Source: Bacillota bacterium
GTDB lineage: Bacteria; Bacillota; Clostridia; Lachnospirales; Anaerotignaceae
Direction of reading: 5' to 3'
NCBI GenBank assembly: GCA_021768705.1
Contig: JAETUG010000010.1
Location: 1 to 64,000 of the forward strand
DNA: 64,000 nt
Of this stretch, positions 9,051 through 19,646 are shown one piece after another (position 1 is the stretch's first letter; each line of letters starts with the position of its first letter). Position numbers and translations under genes: made by a program. Below the pieces are notes generated by a model, which was not told the DNA's origin, made no database searches, and saw only the letters and a list, made by a program, of their open reading frames with translations.

Positions 9051-9079
9051 TTGACTACATAAGGGGAGAGGGATATAAT
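9051..9079 (+). promoter_or_regulatory. Promoter of threonine dehydratase gene
   Basis: TTGACT, 17-nt spacer, TATAAT. Confidence 0.7.
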
Positions 9080-9173
9080 TTACCTGTATTTGAGAGGGGG
9101 ACAAAAAGAAACAAATGTCCTTGAAATAGAAACAATATAAAAGAAAAAGATATATAAATAGGAGGAAGAAAAA

Positions 9174-10364
9174 ATGCTGACACTGGAAATGATTCAGGAT
9201 GCAAAAAAAGTACTGGAAGGCGTAGCAAGAACAACACCTCTGTTCGAATCCGCTTTCATCAACCCCAATGCAAACGTATTTATCAAATGTGAAAATATGC
9301 AGGTTACAGGCTCCTTCAAACTGAGAGGCGCTTATGTAAAAACAGCTAGCCTGACAGAAGAAGAAGCTTCCAAAGGCGTAATCGCTTGCTCCGCTGGTAA
9401 CCATGCACAGGGCGTTGCTCTGGCAGCTCAGAAAAAAGGCATCAAAGCAACCATCTGCATGCCCGCTGGCGCACCTCTGGCAAAAGTAGAAGCTACAAAG
9501 AGCTATGGCGCAGAAGTTGTTCTGGTTCCCGGCGTATACGATGACGCAGCTGCAAAAGCTGTAGAACTGCAGAAAGAACATGGCTACACATTCCTGCACC
9601 CCTTCAACGATGAATATGTAATGGCAGGTCAGGGTACAGTTGGTCTGGAAATCCTGGACAAACTGCCCGATGCAGAAGTTGTTCTGGTTCCCATCGGCGG
9701 CGGCGGTCTGATCTCCGGTGTTGCTTGTGCAATCAAGAGCATCAACCCCAACTGCAAAGTATACGGTGTACAGGCAGCAGGTGCTCCTTCCATGAAACAG
9801 TCCATGGAACATAAGAAAATTGAAAAACTGGCTAGCGTTGCAACAATGGCTGACGGTATCGCTGTAAAAGAACCCGGCGACCTGACATTTGAAAACTGCC
9901 TGAAATATGTTGACGGTGTTGTAACAGTAACAGAAGCTGAAATCGCTTCCGCTATTCTGATGCTGCTGGAAAAACACAAAATGGTAGCAGAAGGTGCTGG
10001 TGCTGTTTCCGTAGCAGCAGCTATGACAAACAAAGTAGACATTGCCGGCAAGAATGTTGTTTGTGTCGTATCCGGTGGTAACGTAGACGTTAACGTTCTG
10101 GACAGAATCATCGACAAAGGCCTGCAGGAAAATGGCAGAATCGCTGAATTCTCTGTAATGATGGCTGATAAACCCGGTCAGCTGATCCAGCTGCTGCAGA
10201 TCATCGCAGAAACAGGCGCAAACATTCTGGATGTAAACCACGACAGAAGAGCAAAAGGCGTAGCAGTAAGCAACGTAGTAGTAAACGTAACAGTAGAAAC
10301 AAGAAACAAAGCACACTACGAAGAAATGATGGCAGCTCTGAAAGCAAACGGCTACACAATCTGA
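9174..10364 (+). CDS. ilvA: Threonine ammonia-lyase (PLP-dependent, C-terminal ACT domain)
   Basis: KCENMQVTGSFKLRGA PLP-Lys motif, SAGNHAQGVA, GGGGLISG, C-terminal ACT region. Confidence 0.92.
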   Translation: MLTLEMIQDAKKVLEGVARTTPLFESAFINPNANVFIKCENMQVTGSFKLRGAYVKTASLTEEEASKGVIACSAGNHAQGVALAAQKKGIKATICMPAGAPLAKVEATKSYGAEVVLVPGVYDDAAAKAVELQKEHGYTFLHPFNDEYVMAGQGTVGLEILDKLPDAEVVLVPIGGGGLISGVACAIKSINPNCKVYGVQAAGAPSMKQSMEHKKIEKLASVATMADGIAVKEPGDLTFENCLKYVDGVVTVTEAEIASAILMLLEKHKMVAEGAGAVSVAAAMTNKVDIAGKNVVCVVSGGNVDVNVLDRIIDKGLQENGRIAEFSVMMADKPGQLIQLLQIIAETGANILDVNHDRRAKGVAVSNVVVNVTVETRNKAHYEEMMAALKANGYTI

Positions 10365-10381
10365 TTTTTATAAATGATATG

Positions 10382-10413
10382 AAAACCATCCTCGTTTGAG
10401 GGTGGTTTTTTGT
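10382..10413 (+). terminator. Rho-independent terminator
   Basis: AAAACCATCCTC-GTTT-GAGGGTGGTTTTTT. Confidence 0.85.
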
Positions 10414-10460
10414 TGCAAGAAAAGCGGAAATATAGTATCCTACCTCTTGAGGTGAAAAAG

Positions 10461-11360
10461 ATGGAAAAAACAAAAGATAAACGGACAGTCGGCATCTGCT
10501 ATACCCTTGCGGGTGGGATGTGTTGGGGGCTTTCCGGCTGCTTTGGGCAATATTTATTTCAGGAAAAGGGCATCACAGCAGAATGGCTGGTAACGGTGCG
10601 TCTGGTTCTTGCAGGCATACTGCTGATTTTGCTGGGGCTGCTTTTGACGAAAAAGAAAATGGGGGATGTTTGGAAAGAATCTGCGGATAAAAAACGATTG
10701 CTGATCTTTGCTATCGGCGGTATGCTGACTTGTCAGTATACGTATTTTGCCGCCATCCAACATTCCAATGCAGGCACGGCAACGGTACTGCAGTCTTTAG
10801 CACCTGTGATCATTTTGGGCATCGTTTGCATGAAGGAAAAACGACTTCCCCGAAAGTTAGAAACGGGAGCCATATTTTGTGCGCTTTTTGGGGTATTTCT
10901 GCTGAGCACTCATGGGGATATCCACAGTATGAGTATTACAATATTGGCACTGCTTTTCGGTTTGGGGGCGGCAGCCAGTGCAGCAGCCTATAACCTGCTT
11001 TCCGGAGATCTGCTGCGGAAATACGGCGTATATGCCGTAGTTGGCTATGCCATGTTTATAGCCGGGTTGGCTATGGTCATCTTCGTGCGTCCCTGGAGAT
11101 ATGCCGTGGTCTATGATATGGAAACGATTTTGGCAACGGCAGGGGTCGTTGTCATCGGCACGGCTGTGGCGTTTTCTTTGTATTTGAAGGGGGTCAGCCT
11201 TGTAGGGCCTTTCATGGGCAGCCTGCTGGGGATGGTCGAGCCTATTACGGCGGTTATCGTTTCCCTGGTGTTCCTCGGCGCAGCCTTCCAGATGATGGAT
11301 TTGGCTGGGTTTGTGCTGATTCTGGGCACGGTAGTGGCTTTGTCGCTGCGGTCGAAATAA
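10461..11360 (+). CDS. DMT/EamA family transporter
   Basis: About 10 TM segments, two EamA-type repeats; RBS GAGGTG before ATG 10461. Confidence 0.85.
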   Translation: MEKTKDKRTVGICYTLAGGMCWGLSGCFGQYLFQEKGITAEWLVTVRLVLAGILLILLGLLLTKKKMGDVWKESADKKRLLIFAIGGMLTCQYTYFAAIQHSNAGTATVLQSLAPVIILGIVCMKEKRLPRKLETGAIFCALFGVFLLSTHGDIHSMSITILALLFGLGAAASAAAYNLLSGDLLRKYGVYAVVGYAMFIAGLAMVIFVRPWRYAVVYDMETILATAGVVVIGTAVAFSLYLKGVSLVGPFMGSLLGMVEPITAVIVSLVFLGAAFQMMDLAGFVLILGTVVALSLRSK

Positions 11361-11372
11361 TGAAGCTTATAG

Positions 11373-11402
11373 ATACCTTGGTTTTTACGGAAACCAAGGT
11401 AT
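11373..11402. terminator. Stem-loop terminator-like
   Basis: ATACCTTGGTTT...AAACCAAGGTAT. Confidence 0.55.
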
Positions 11403-11483
11403 ATTTGCCTGAAAAAGTATTTTATGGTATGATAAAAGTCTAGAAATTTTATCTTATGATATGAAATAGATGAGGTGAGAAAT

Positions 11484-14324
11484 TTGGCGGAACAAAAGAA
11501 TAATAAAAGAACTGCCAAAACCACTGGAAAAGCACCGACGGTGAAAAAGACGACTTCCACTGCAAAGACCGGTGCAAAAAGCGGTGGGAAAAGTGGAGCA
11601 AAAAAGGCAGAACCTGCTGCGAAAAAAGAGACGACAAAGGTGACGGCACAGCCGGCTCGTTTTGGGGACAGCATATTGGATGAGATCATCCTGCTGTTGA
11701 TCATTGTGGTGTCTATTGTGGTATTCGTGAGCCTTTTGACAGATAAAATGGGCATCATCGGCGGCCTGATCAGCAGCTTTTTCAAGGGCATTCTTGGCTT
11801 CGGAGGCATTTTGTTGCCTGTATTTGTGATTGTTTACTGCATCTGGATGTTGGCCGATGAGGAAAAGAGATATCCTCTGGTGCGAGCCTTTGGTGGGGCA
11901 CTGTTTTTATTGACGGTAGCTTCGGCGGCGCAGATCATCAACCCTGTGAAAGCGGCGGAAGGCGTTGGGTTCCTGAAACGCTGCGGCACGCTGTATGGGG
12001 AAGGGGCTTTTAGCAACGGTGGTTTATTTGGCGGTCTGCTGGGCGGTGCATTGTATCGTGCCCTGGATGTGCTGGGCAGTGCCATTATCCTGTTGGCATT
12101 GGGGATCATTTCCATCGTGATGGCAACGGGCAAATCCTTCTTCCATGCCATTGGGGATGCCAATGCCCATCGGAAGGTGAGAAGAAAGGTTAAGAACGAA
12201 AAGATCAAAAATAAAGCGGAGCGGATCCGTCAGCAAGAGATGATCGAAGCGGAACGGCTGGCGAAGAAAGAAGAACGCCGTAAAAAAATGTCCCGTGAGG
12301 ATTTCAATATTGAACTGCAGGAGGGTGAGGACGAGAAAACGCCTTATGTGCAGGAAACGGTATTCCGTAAAAAGCCTATGATATTGGAACCCCAAAAGAG
12401 GGAGCCTATTTTCGATTTCGTAAAAGAAAATAAAGAGGAAGCAGAACTGAAAAAAGATGCAGTGAAGGCGGCAGCCTCCCAAATGGCGGCTTCCACTCTA
12501 CGAGAAACGGTAAAAACCAAGGTGGGAGATATCATTCCCGGGACAAAGGCGAAAGAGCCGGTGATCCTGCCGGAGAAGCAGGAAGAACCGGTGGTGCAGG
12601 GCGTTGGTCTGGAAGATGGGGATGCGCTGATTGAAGAAATCTTCGCAGAAAAGCCGCAAACAGACGACAGTCCTATTATCGATATCCTGCCCGAAGAAGA
12701 TATGGGCAAGGAGATCGAACCTGCAGAGGAGGTCCCTATTGTTGCGGAAGAAATGATGGAAAAAACACCTGCGGAAAAGACGGCAGAAGAAACGGAAGCG
12801 GAAACAGAAGCGGCGGAAGCGAAAGAGGAGAAGGAAACAGAGGAAATCCCTGCAGAGCCTGTGGAAGAAGAAAAACCTTATATCTATCCTCCTATTGAGC
12901 TGCTGGGAAAAGATCCTCAGACAGGCAGCGGCGGCAACCGCTCCGAAATGATCGAAAATGCAAGAAAACTGGAAACTACATTAAAGAGCTTTGGCGTGGA
13001 TGCCAAGGTCATCCAGATCAGCAAAGGCCCTACGGTGACAAGATATGAGCTTTCTCCCAGCCAGGGGGTAAAGGTCAGCAAGATCGTCAATTTGGCGGAT
13101 GATATTGCCCTGAATCTGGCTGCCAGTGGCATCCGTATCGAAGCGCCTATCCCCGGTAAAGCAGCGGTAGGGATCGAAGTGCCCAATAAGGAGACTCAGT
13201 CTGTTTATATGCGAACTTTGCTGGAAAGTGATGCCTTTCAAGAGCATCCTTCCAAGCTGGCATTCGCATTGGGGCAGGATATCGCAGGCAATCCTGTGGT
13301 GACGGATATCGCCAAAATGCCCCATTTGCTTATCGCCGGCGCTACGGGCAGCGGGAAAAGCGTATGTATCAATACTCTAATTACGAGTATTTTGTATAAA
13401 GCAGACCCCAAGGAGGTCAAGCTGCTTTTGGTTGACCCGAAGGTAGTTGAACTGAGCGTATATAACGGGATTCCCCATCTGCTGATCCCTGTTGTGACAG
13501 ACCCCAAAAAGGCATCCTCTGCCCTGAACTGGGCGGTACGGGAAATGCTGCAGCGGTATAATGATTTTGCCGCCCATGGTGTGCGAGATATCAAGGGCTT
13601 CAATAAAATGATGGAAGAAAAGGGCGACGAAAAGGGCAAAATGCCCCAGATTGTTATCATCATCGATGAATTGGCAGACCTGATGATGGCGGCACCCGGG
13701 GAAGTAGAAGATGCGATTTGCAGACTGGCGCAGATGGCCCGTGCGGCAGGGATGCACCTGATCATCGCTACCCAGCGTCCTTCCGTGGATGTCATCACCG
13801 GTGTCATCAAGGCAAATATCCCTTCCAGACTGGCCTTTGCCGTATCCTCCGGTATCGATTCCAGAACCATTCTGGATATGGTGGGGGCGGAAAAACTGCT
13901 GGGCAAGGGCGATATGCTGTTCTACCCCTCCGGGCAGAGCAAGCCTTCCCGTCTGCAGGGGGCTTTCGTTACCGATCAGGAGGTAGAGGCGATCGTAGAT
14001 TTCCTGAAGAAGAGCAGCAAGCCTTATTATACCCAGGAGACCATCGACCAGATCACCTCCGCAGGAAAAGCCGGCGGCGGTGCTGTGGAGGATTCCGATG
14101 AATTTTTCGGTCAGGCGGTGGATCTGATTTTGGAAAAGGAAAAGGCATCCGTTTCCATGCTGCAGCGGCAGTTCCGCATTGGCTATAACCGTGCGGCAAG
14201 GCTGATGGATGATTTGGAACGGCATGGCATCGTTGGCCCGGAAGAGGGAAGCAAGCCCAGAAAAGTCCTCATTACAAAAAGTGAGTGGGAAGAAATGACC
14301 GGTTCTGTTCCGGAAGAAATTTAA
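11484..14324 (+). CDS. ftsK: DNA translocase FtsK/SpoIIIE
   Basis: 4-TM N-terminus, acidic linker, Walker [13 protein letters not shown], Walker [14 protein letters not shown]-terminal gamma domain; likely TTG start at 11484 (GTG 11475 possible). Confidence 0.95.
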   Translation: MAEQKNNKRTAKTTGKAPTVKKTTSTAKTGAKSGGKSGAKKAEPAAKKETTKVTAQPARFGDSILDEIILLLIIVVSIVVFVSLLTDKMGIIGGLISSFFKGILGFGGILLPVFVIVYCIWMLADEEKRYPLVRAFGGALFLLTVASAAQIINPVKAAEGVGFLKRCGTLYGEGAFSNGGLFGGLLGGALYRALDVLGSAIILLALGIISIVMATGKSFFHAIGDANAHRKVRRKVKNEKIKNKAERIRQQEMIEAERLAKKEERRKKMSREDFNIELQEGEDEKTPYVQETVFRKKPMILEPQKREPIFDFVKENKEEAELKKDAVKAAASQMAASTLRETVKTKVGDIIPGTKAKEPVILPEKQEEPVVQGVGLEDGDALIEEIFAEKPQTDDSPIIDILPEEDMGKEIEPAEEVPIVAEEMMEKTPAEKTAEETEAETEAAEAKEEKETEEIPAEPVEEEKPYIYPPIELLGKDPQTGSGGNRSEMIENARKLETTLKSFGVDAKVIQISKGPTVTRYELSPSQGVKVSKIVNLADDIALNLAASGIRIEAPIPGKAAVGIEVPNKETQSVYMRTLLESDAFQEHPSKLAFALGQDIAGNPVVTDIAKMPHLLIAGATGSGKSVCINTLITSILYKADPKEVKLLLVDPKVVELSVYNGIPHLLIPVVTDPKKASSALNWAVREMLQRYNDFAAHGVRDIKGFNKMMEEKGDEKGKMPQIVIIIDELADLMMAAPGEVEDAICRLAQMARAAGMHLIIATQRPSVDVITGVIKANIPSRLAFAVSSGIDSRTILDMVGAEKLLGKGDMLFYPSGQSKPSRLQGAFVTDQEVEAIVDFLKKSSKPYYTQETIDQITSAGKAGGGAVEDSDEFFGQAVDLILEKEKASVSMLQRQFRIGYNRAARLMDDLERHGIVGPEEGSKPRKVLITKSEWEEMTGSVPEEI

Positions 14325-14332
14325 ACAAGGAA

Positions 14333-14367
14333 AAGTCTGAATGAAAAAAACATTCAGGCTTTTTTTG
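14333..14367 (+). terminator. Rho-independent terminator after ftsK
   Basis: AGTCTGAATG-AAAAAAA-CATTCAGGCT then TTTTTT. Confidence 0.85.
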
Positions 14368-14410
14368 TGAAATGCACGTTGACAAAATGGGACAAGTATA
14401 GTACCATCAA

Positions 14411-14486
14411 CGTAGGGTCATATGACTGACGGAAGTGGAAGGAACCACATGGGAGTATGACAATTCGAATGCCGACCGTCTGGGCG
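14411..14486 (+). promoter_or_regulatory. ZTP/ZMP riboswitch (pfl motif) aptamer
   Basis: GGGTCATATGACTGACGGAAGTGG..ACCACATGGGAGTATGAC and downstream conserved CCGACCGTCTGGGC; sits directly upstream of fhs-folD. Confidence 0.9.
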
Positions 14487-14517
14487 ATGATGCTTGGATC
14501 GTGTGCGGCTTTTTTTG
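14471..14517 (+). terminator. Expression-platform terminator overlapping aptamer 3' end
   Basis: GCCGAC...GTGTGCGGC followed by TTTTTTT, mutually exclusive with the CCG-CTGGGC pseudoknot strand. Confidence 0.65.
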
Positions 14518-14602
14518 CGTAGCAGAAAAAGCACTGATGCAAGTAGAAAGGTAACCAGTTATGTAAATGGTGAAGATTCATCAACGGAGAGGAGTTTTTT
14601 GA

Positions 14603-16276
14603 ATGTTTAAGACAGACTTACAGATCGCACAGGAATGCAAAATGGAACATATCCTGAAAGTTGCTGAAAAAGCAGGCATCCCCGAAGAATTTGTGGATTG
14701 CTATGGGAAATACAAAGGTAAAATCAGCGACAAATACTACAACGAAATCAAAGACAACCCCGACGCAAAACTGATCCTGGTAACAGCTGTAAACCCCACA
14801 CCCGCCGGCGAAGGCAAAACAACAGTTACCATCGGTCTGACAGAGGCACTGCAGAAAATGGGCAAAAATGCTATCACCTGTCTGCGTGAACCCTCTTTGG
14901 GCCCCTGCATGGGCGTAAAGGGCGGCGCTGCCGGCGGCGGTTATGCACAGGTAGTTCCCATGGAAGATATCAATCTGCATTTTACAGGCGACCTGCATGC
15001 TATTACAACAGCAAACAATCTGTTGGCTTCTATGGTAGACAACCATATTCAGCAGGGCAACGAACTGAACATCGACCCCAGAAAGATTGTATGGAAACGC
15101 TGTGTTGACCTGAACGACAGACAGCTGAGAAATGTAATTTCCGGTTTGGGCGGCAAGGTAAACGGCGTACCCAGAGAGGATGCGTTCCAGATCACAGTAG
15201 CTTCTGAAATTATGGCTATTTTCTGCCTGGCAAACGACCTGAAACAGCTGAAAGAAATGCTGGGTCAGATCATCATTGGCTATACTTATGACGATGAACC
15301 CGTAACTGCAAAAATGATCGGTGCTGACGGCGCAATGACAGTTCTGTTGAAAGATGCCCTGCAGCCCAACGTGGTGCAGACACTGGAAAACACACTGGCG
15401 ATCATCCATGGCGGTCCCTTCGCAAATATCGCTCACGGCTGCAACTCCGTAAAAGCAACAAAAACAGCAATGAAGATTGCAGATTATGTTGTAACAGAAG
15501 CAGGCTTCGGCGCAGACCTGGGTGCTGAAAAATTCTTTGATATCAAATGCCGTAAGGCTGGTTTGAAACCTGATGCAGTTGTGCTGGTAGCAACAGTGCG
15601 TGCGCTGAAATACAACGGCGGCGTTCCCAAAGCTGACCTGAGCAATGAAAACCTGGATGCATTGGCAAAAGGCTTCGTAAACCTGGAAAAACACATTGAA
15701 AATATCCAGAAATATGGTGTGCCCGTTGTGGTAACACTGAACCATTTCGTAGCAGATACAGACGCAGAAGTTGCTTATGTAAAAGAACGCTGTGAAGCAA
15801 TGGGCGCAACTTTTGCAGTTGCAAGAGTTTGGGCAGAAGGCGGCGAAGGCGGCAAGGCTCTGGCTGAAAAGGTTCTGGAAACACTGGAAACAAAGAAAAG
15901 CAATTTCCACTACCTGTATGAAGACGATCTGACAATCGTTGAAAAAGTTAACAAAGTATGTAAAGAAATCTATGGTGCAGGCACAGTAAACTTCTCTGCG
16001 GCAGCAAAGAAAACACTGGCGCAGATCGACAAGCTGGGCTTCAACCATTTCCCTGTATGTATCGCAAAAACACAGTACTCCCTGTCTGATGACCCCAAGG
16101 TATTGGGTCGTCCCGAAGGCTTTGAAGTAACTGTAAAAGAAATCCGCATTTCTGCGGGCGCAGGCTTTATCGTAGTGCTGTTGGGCGATGTTATGACAAT
16201 GCCCGGTCTGCCCAAGAAACCTGCGGCACTGAATATCGACATTGACGAGGACGGCAACATCGTTGGGCTGTTCTGA
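14603..16276 (+). CDS. fhs: Formate--tetrahydrofolate ligase
   Basis: [15 protein letters not shown]-loop, [22 protein letters not shown]. Confidence 0.98.
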   Translation: MFKTDLQIAQECKMEHILKVAEKAGIPEEFVDCYGKYKGKISDKYYNEIKDNPDAKLILVTAVNPTPAGEGKTTVTIGLTEALQKMGKNAITCLREPSLGPCMGVKGGAAGGGYAQVVPMEDINLHFTGDLHAITTANNLLASMVDNHIQQGNELNIDPRKIVWKRCVDLNDRQLRNVISGLGGKVNGVPREDAFQITVASEIMAIFCLANDLKQLKEMLGQIIIGYTYDDEPVTAKMIGADGAMTVLLKDALQPNVVQTLENTLAIIHGGPFANIAHGCNSVKATKTAMKIADYVVTEAGFGADLGAEKFFDIKCRKAGLKPDAVVLVATVRALKYNGGVPKADLSNENLDALAKGFVNLEKHIENIQKYGVPVVVTLNHFVADTDAEVAYVKERCEAMGATFAVARVWAEGGEGGKALAEKVLETLETKKSNFHYLYEDDLTIVEKVNKVCKEIYGAGTVNFSAAAKKTLAQIDKLGFNHFPVCIAKTQYSLSDDPKVLGRPEGFEVTVKEIRISAGAGFIVVLLGDVMTMPGLPKKPAALNIDIDEDGNIVGLF

Positions 16277-16297
16277 TAAACAAAGGAGTAAAATGAG

Positions 16298-17155
16298 ATG
16301 AAAGCACAATTGATTGATGGCAAAGGGATCTCTGCACAGATCAAGGCAGAAGCGGCAGAAGAAGCAGCAGAACTGAAGGCAAAGGGCATCGAACCCTGCT
16401 TGGCTGTTGTATTGGTTGGGGATGATTCCGCTTCTCAGGTATATGTGAACAATAAGAAAAAGGCGTGCGCAGCTGTAGGTATTAAGTCCGTTTCTCATGT
16501 GTTGTCTGGGGAGACAACAGAGGAGGAGCTGCTGCAGCTAGTCGGCGAGTTGAACGCAGACCAGAGCATTCACGGTATTCTGGTACAGATGCCTGTGCCC
16601 AAACAGATCGATGACAGAAAAGTCATCCTTGCCATCGACCCGAAGAAGGATGTGGATTGTTTCCATCCCGTAAACGTGGGCTATCTCCACACAGGCGGGA
16701 AGGGCTTTCTGCCTTGTACTCCTGCGGGCATCATTGAATTGATCAAACGCAGCGGTCATACCATCGAAGGGAAAAATTGTGTTGTGATCGGAAGAAGCAA
16801 TATCGTTGGGAAGCCTGTGGCAATGCTGTTGATGCAGGAGAACGGGACTGTTACCATTTGCCATTCCAAAACAAAAGATCTGGCGGGTATCTGTCGGGGG
16901 GCGGATATTATCGTCAGCGCAACGGGCAAGGTAAACACAGTAACGGCGGATATGGTAAAGGAAGGCGCGGTCATCATTGACGTCGGGATGAACCGCAATG
17001 AAGCAGGCAAACTATGCGGCGATGTGGATTTTGAGAACGTGAAGGAAGTGGCAGGCACCATCACACCTGTGCCGGGGGGCGTAGGGCCGATGACCATTGC
17101 CATGCTGATGAAAAATTGTATCACAGCCGCAAAAATACAAAACGGATTGATGTAA
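16298..17155 (+). CDS. folD: Methylenetetrahydrofolate dehydrogenase / cyclohydrolase
   Basis: SIHGILVQMPVPKQID, VVIGRSNIVGKPVAMLL, TPVPGGVGPMTIAMLM. Confidence 0.98.
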   Translation: MKAQLIDGKGISAQIKAEAAEEAAELKAKGIEPCLAVVLVGDDSASQVYVNNKKKACAAVGIKSVSHVLSGETTEEELLQLVGELNADQSIHGILVQMPVPKQIDDRKVILAIDPKKDVDCFHPVNVGYLHTGGKGFLPCTPAGIIELIKRSGHTIEGKNCVVIGRSNIVGKPVAMLLMQENGTVTICHSKTKDLAGICRGADIIVSATGKVNTVTADMVKEGAVIIDVGMNRNEAGKLCGDVDFENVKEVAGTITPVPGGVGPMTIAMLMKNCITAAKIQNGLM

Positions 17156-17161
17156 GACAAA

Positions 17162-17190
17162 TACCCTTGATTTCGGAAGAAGTCAAGGGT
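17162..17190 (+). terminator. Stem-loop terminator after folD
   Basis: ATACCCTTGA-N12-TCAAGGGTAT. Confidence 0.65.
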
Positions 17191-17286
17191 ATACTTTTAT
17201 CAAGAAAAGCGAGAACACAGGTATGGAAAATGGTATATAGGTAGCGTTGATAGGTATTTTTGACCTGTAGGGGGGTTAGCATAGGT

Positions 17287-17553
17287 ATGAAGAAAGAGGG
17301 AAAATGGTACAGAAAGGTCGTCGTTTTGGTCGTTGTGGTCCTTTTGGCAGAGGGATGTCTGTTTCGAGTACAGGCAGTAACAGATGCTATCAAAATCGAA
17401 AAAGAAGAAGTGGCCATTTGCAGGATAGAGGTCGATGAGAAAGCAGACGGGCACCTGCAGCGGTCTGCAGTAGAAGTTGCGGAGAAGGAAGACATGGAAG
17501 CATTGTTGGAAAAACTGGGGGAAACCATACAGAACTATGAAAGGCAAAAATAA
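17287..17553 (+). CDS. Hypothetical small exported/membrane-anchored protein
   Basis: RBS GGGGG, ATG 17287, N-terminal hydrophobic segment RKVVVLVVVVLLAEGCLF, helical charged C-terminus. Confidence 0.6.
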   Translation: MKKEGKWYRKVVVLVVVVLLAEGCLFRVQAVTDAIKIEKEEVAICRIEVDEKADGHLQRSAVEVAEKEDMEALLEKLGETIQNYERQK

Positions 17554-17557
17554 ACAC

Positions 17558-17590
17558 GAAAGTCCTCTAAAATAGGGGGCTTTTTCTTTT
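17558..17590 (+). terminator. Rho-independent terminator
   Basis: AAAGTCCTCT-AAAAT-AGGGGGCTTT then TTCTTTT. Confidence 0.75.
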
Positions 17591-17707
17591 GGAAGAAAGA
17601 ACCTGAAAAGAATTTTACGGAAATATAGCAATTTGCCTGTTTTTATAGTAAAATTAAAAGATATGAAAAATACAGTTTTTCTTTATGGGAAGGCTTTAAG
17701 GAGGAAT

Positions 17708-19075
17708 ATGATGGGAAAGAAGGTCGCATTCACCTCTTTGGGGTGCGATAAGAATAGAGTGGACAGTGAGGTCATGCTGGGTATCTTACAGAAAAATGGC
17801 TATACTGCTGTGGCAGATGAAGCGGAAGCGGATATCATCGTGGTGAATAGCTGCTGCTTCATCAAGGATGCATTGGAAGAAAGCATTGAGACCATTCTGG
17901 AAATGGCTCAGTATAAAGACCCTGAGGTTGGCAACTGCAAGGGGCTCATTGTGGCAGGCTGTCTGGGGCAGAGATTTGAGAAGGAATTTTTCGATGAACT
18001 GCCGGAGGTAGATGCCATCGTGGGCACGACAGCCTACGAATCCATTGCCGAGGTGGCAGATGAAATTTTGGCAGGCAAGGAGCAAGTGAAGCAGCTGGAA
18101 AGCATTGACTTGGCTATGCAGGATGAAAACGGCAAGTTACGGGTGCTTTCCACAGCACCGTATTTCGCCTATCTGAAAATTTCCGAAGGCTGTGACAACC
18201 ATTGTACCTACTGTGTGATCCCCAAAATGAGAGGGAAACACCGCAGCAGAAAGATGGAAAGCCTGATCGAAGAAGCAACCATGCTGGCACAGCAGGGGGT
18301 AAAGGAGATCGTTATTGTTGCTCAGGATACTTCCATTTATGGCAGAGACCTTTATGGCAAGCCCATGCTCCACGAACTGCTGAAACAGCTGAATGCCATC
18401 GAAGGCATTGCATGGATCAGACTGTTGTACTGCTATCCAGAAACACTGACAGAAGAAACCATCGAGGCTATGGCGGCTTGCGAAAAAGTTTGCCATTACA
18501 TTGATATGCCCATCCAGCATGGCAATGATGCAGTGCTGAAACGCATGGGCAGAAAGAGCAGTCAGGCAATGATTCGGGAAAAAGTGGCAAAGCTTCGGGC
18601 GGCTATGCCTGATATTGCCATCCGAACGACTTTGATCGTTGGATTCCCTGGCGAAAGCGAAGAAGAATTTGCAGATTTGATGCAGTTTGTGCAGGAAATG
18701 AGATTCGAACGTTTGGGTGTGTTCTCCTATTCCCGGGAGGAAGGCACAGCGGCGGCAAGGATGGAAAACCAGATCGATGACGAGTTGAAGGAAGAACGCA
18801 GAGATATCATCATGGATCTGCAGAAATCCATTGCGGCTTCTTTGTGTGAAGCAGAAGTAGGAAAAGAAATGGAAGTGTTGATCGAAGGCAAGCTGCCGGA
18901 AGAAGCCATCTTCTGCGGCAGAACCAGAAGAGATGCTCCCGATATTGATGGGCTGGTGTTCGTTTCTTCTGAGGAAGAACTGTATTCCGGTGATTTTGTA
19001 ACAGTAAGGATTCGCGAAGCAGGCGATTATGATTTGATGGGAGATGTGGTTTATGGAAATGAATCTGCCGAATAA
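17708..19075 (+). CDS. rimO: Ribosomal protein S12 methylthiotransferase RimO
   Basis: UPF0004 N-terminal domain TSLGCDKNRVDSE, radical-SAM CDNHCTYC, TRAM domain. Confidence 0.95.
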   Translation: MMGKKVAFTSLGCDKNRVDSEVMLGILQKNGYTAVADEAEADIIVVNSCCFIKDALEESIETILEMAQYKDPEVGNCKGLIVAGCLGQRFEKEFFDELPEVDAIVGTTAYESIAEVADEILAGKEQVKQLESIDLAMQDENGKLRVLSTAPYFAYLKISEGCDNHCTYCVIPKMRGKHRSRKMESLIEEATMLAQQGVKEIVIVAQDTSIYGRDLYGKPMLHELLKQLNAIEGIAWIRLLYCYPETLTEETIEAMAACEKVCHYIDMPIQHGNDAVLKRMGRKSSQAMIREKVAKLRAAMPDIAIRTTLIVGFPGESEEEFADLMQFVQEMRFERLGVFSYSREEGTAAARMENQIDDELKEERRDIIMDLQKSIAASLCEAEVGKEMEVLIEGKLPEEAIFCGRTRRDAPDIDGLVFVSSEEELYSGDFVTVRIREAGDYDLMGDVVYGNESAE

Positions 19076-19592
19076 GCTGACACTGCTCAGAGTATTCATG
19101 ATTCCGATTTTTTTGCTGGTGCTGTTTTTGGCACCGGAGCCTACCAATAGATATGTGGCAGTGGTTATTTTTATCGTGGCATCCTTGACGGATATGCTGG
19201 ATGGCAAGATCGCCAGAAAGTATAATCTGGTTTCCAATTTCGGAAAATTTATGGATCCTCTGGCGGATAAGCTGCTGGTGATGTCCGCATTGGTTTCCAT
19301 GGTCGCTCTGGAGGATTTGGCGGCATGGGTAGTCATTGTCATTTTGGCGAGAGAATTTGCCATCACCGGGTTTCGCACTCTGGCAATGGAGGCCAATATC
19401 GTTATGGCGGCAAGCTGGTGGGGCAAGGTGAAAACGACCACACAGATGATCATGATTCCTGTGGTTCTGCTGCAGCTGCCCTTTGGCTGTATGCCTGTGG
19501 TGGAAAATATTCTGGTGGCATTGGCGGTATTTTTCACCATCTTCTCCGGTGCGGATTATATTTTGAAAAACAAACAGGTATTGCATGGGTAA
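19053..19592 (+). CDS. pgsA: CDP-diacylglycerol--glycerol-3-phosphate 3-phosphatidyltransferase
   Basis: D-G-x2-A-R motif TDMLDGKIARKYN...GKFMDPLADK; overlaps the end of rimO. Confidence 0.93.
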   Translation: MEMNLPNKLTLLRVFMIPIFLLVLFLAPEPTNRYVAVVIFIVASLTDMLDGKIARKYNLVSNFGKFMDPLADKLLVMSALVSMVALEDLAAWVVIVILAREFAITGFRTLAMEANIVMAASWWGKVKTTTQMIMIPVVLLQLPFGCMPVVENILVALAVFFTIFSGADYILKNKQVLHG

Positions 19593-19596
19593 AATA

Positions 19597-19630
19597 ACGT
19601 TCCCTCTCCTCTTGGAGAGGGACTTTTCTC
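19597..19630 (+). terminator. Stem-loop terminator
   Basis: GTTCCCTCTCC-TCTT-GGAGAGGGAC then TTTTC. Confidence 0.7.
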
Positions 19631-19646
19631 GAAGGAGGGAATTTGA

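Noticed and set aside
8784-10316. 510-aa minus-strand ORF opposite ilvA
   Set aside because: Same codon-bias artefact (Cys/Phe/Tyr-rich translation)
14618-16498. 626-aa minus-strand ORF opposite fhs
   Set aside because: Antisense artefact of a highly biased, conserved gene
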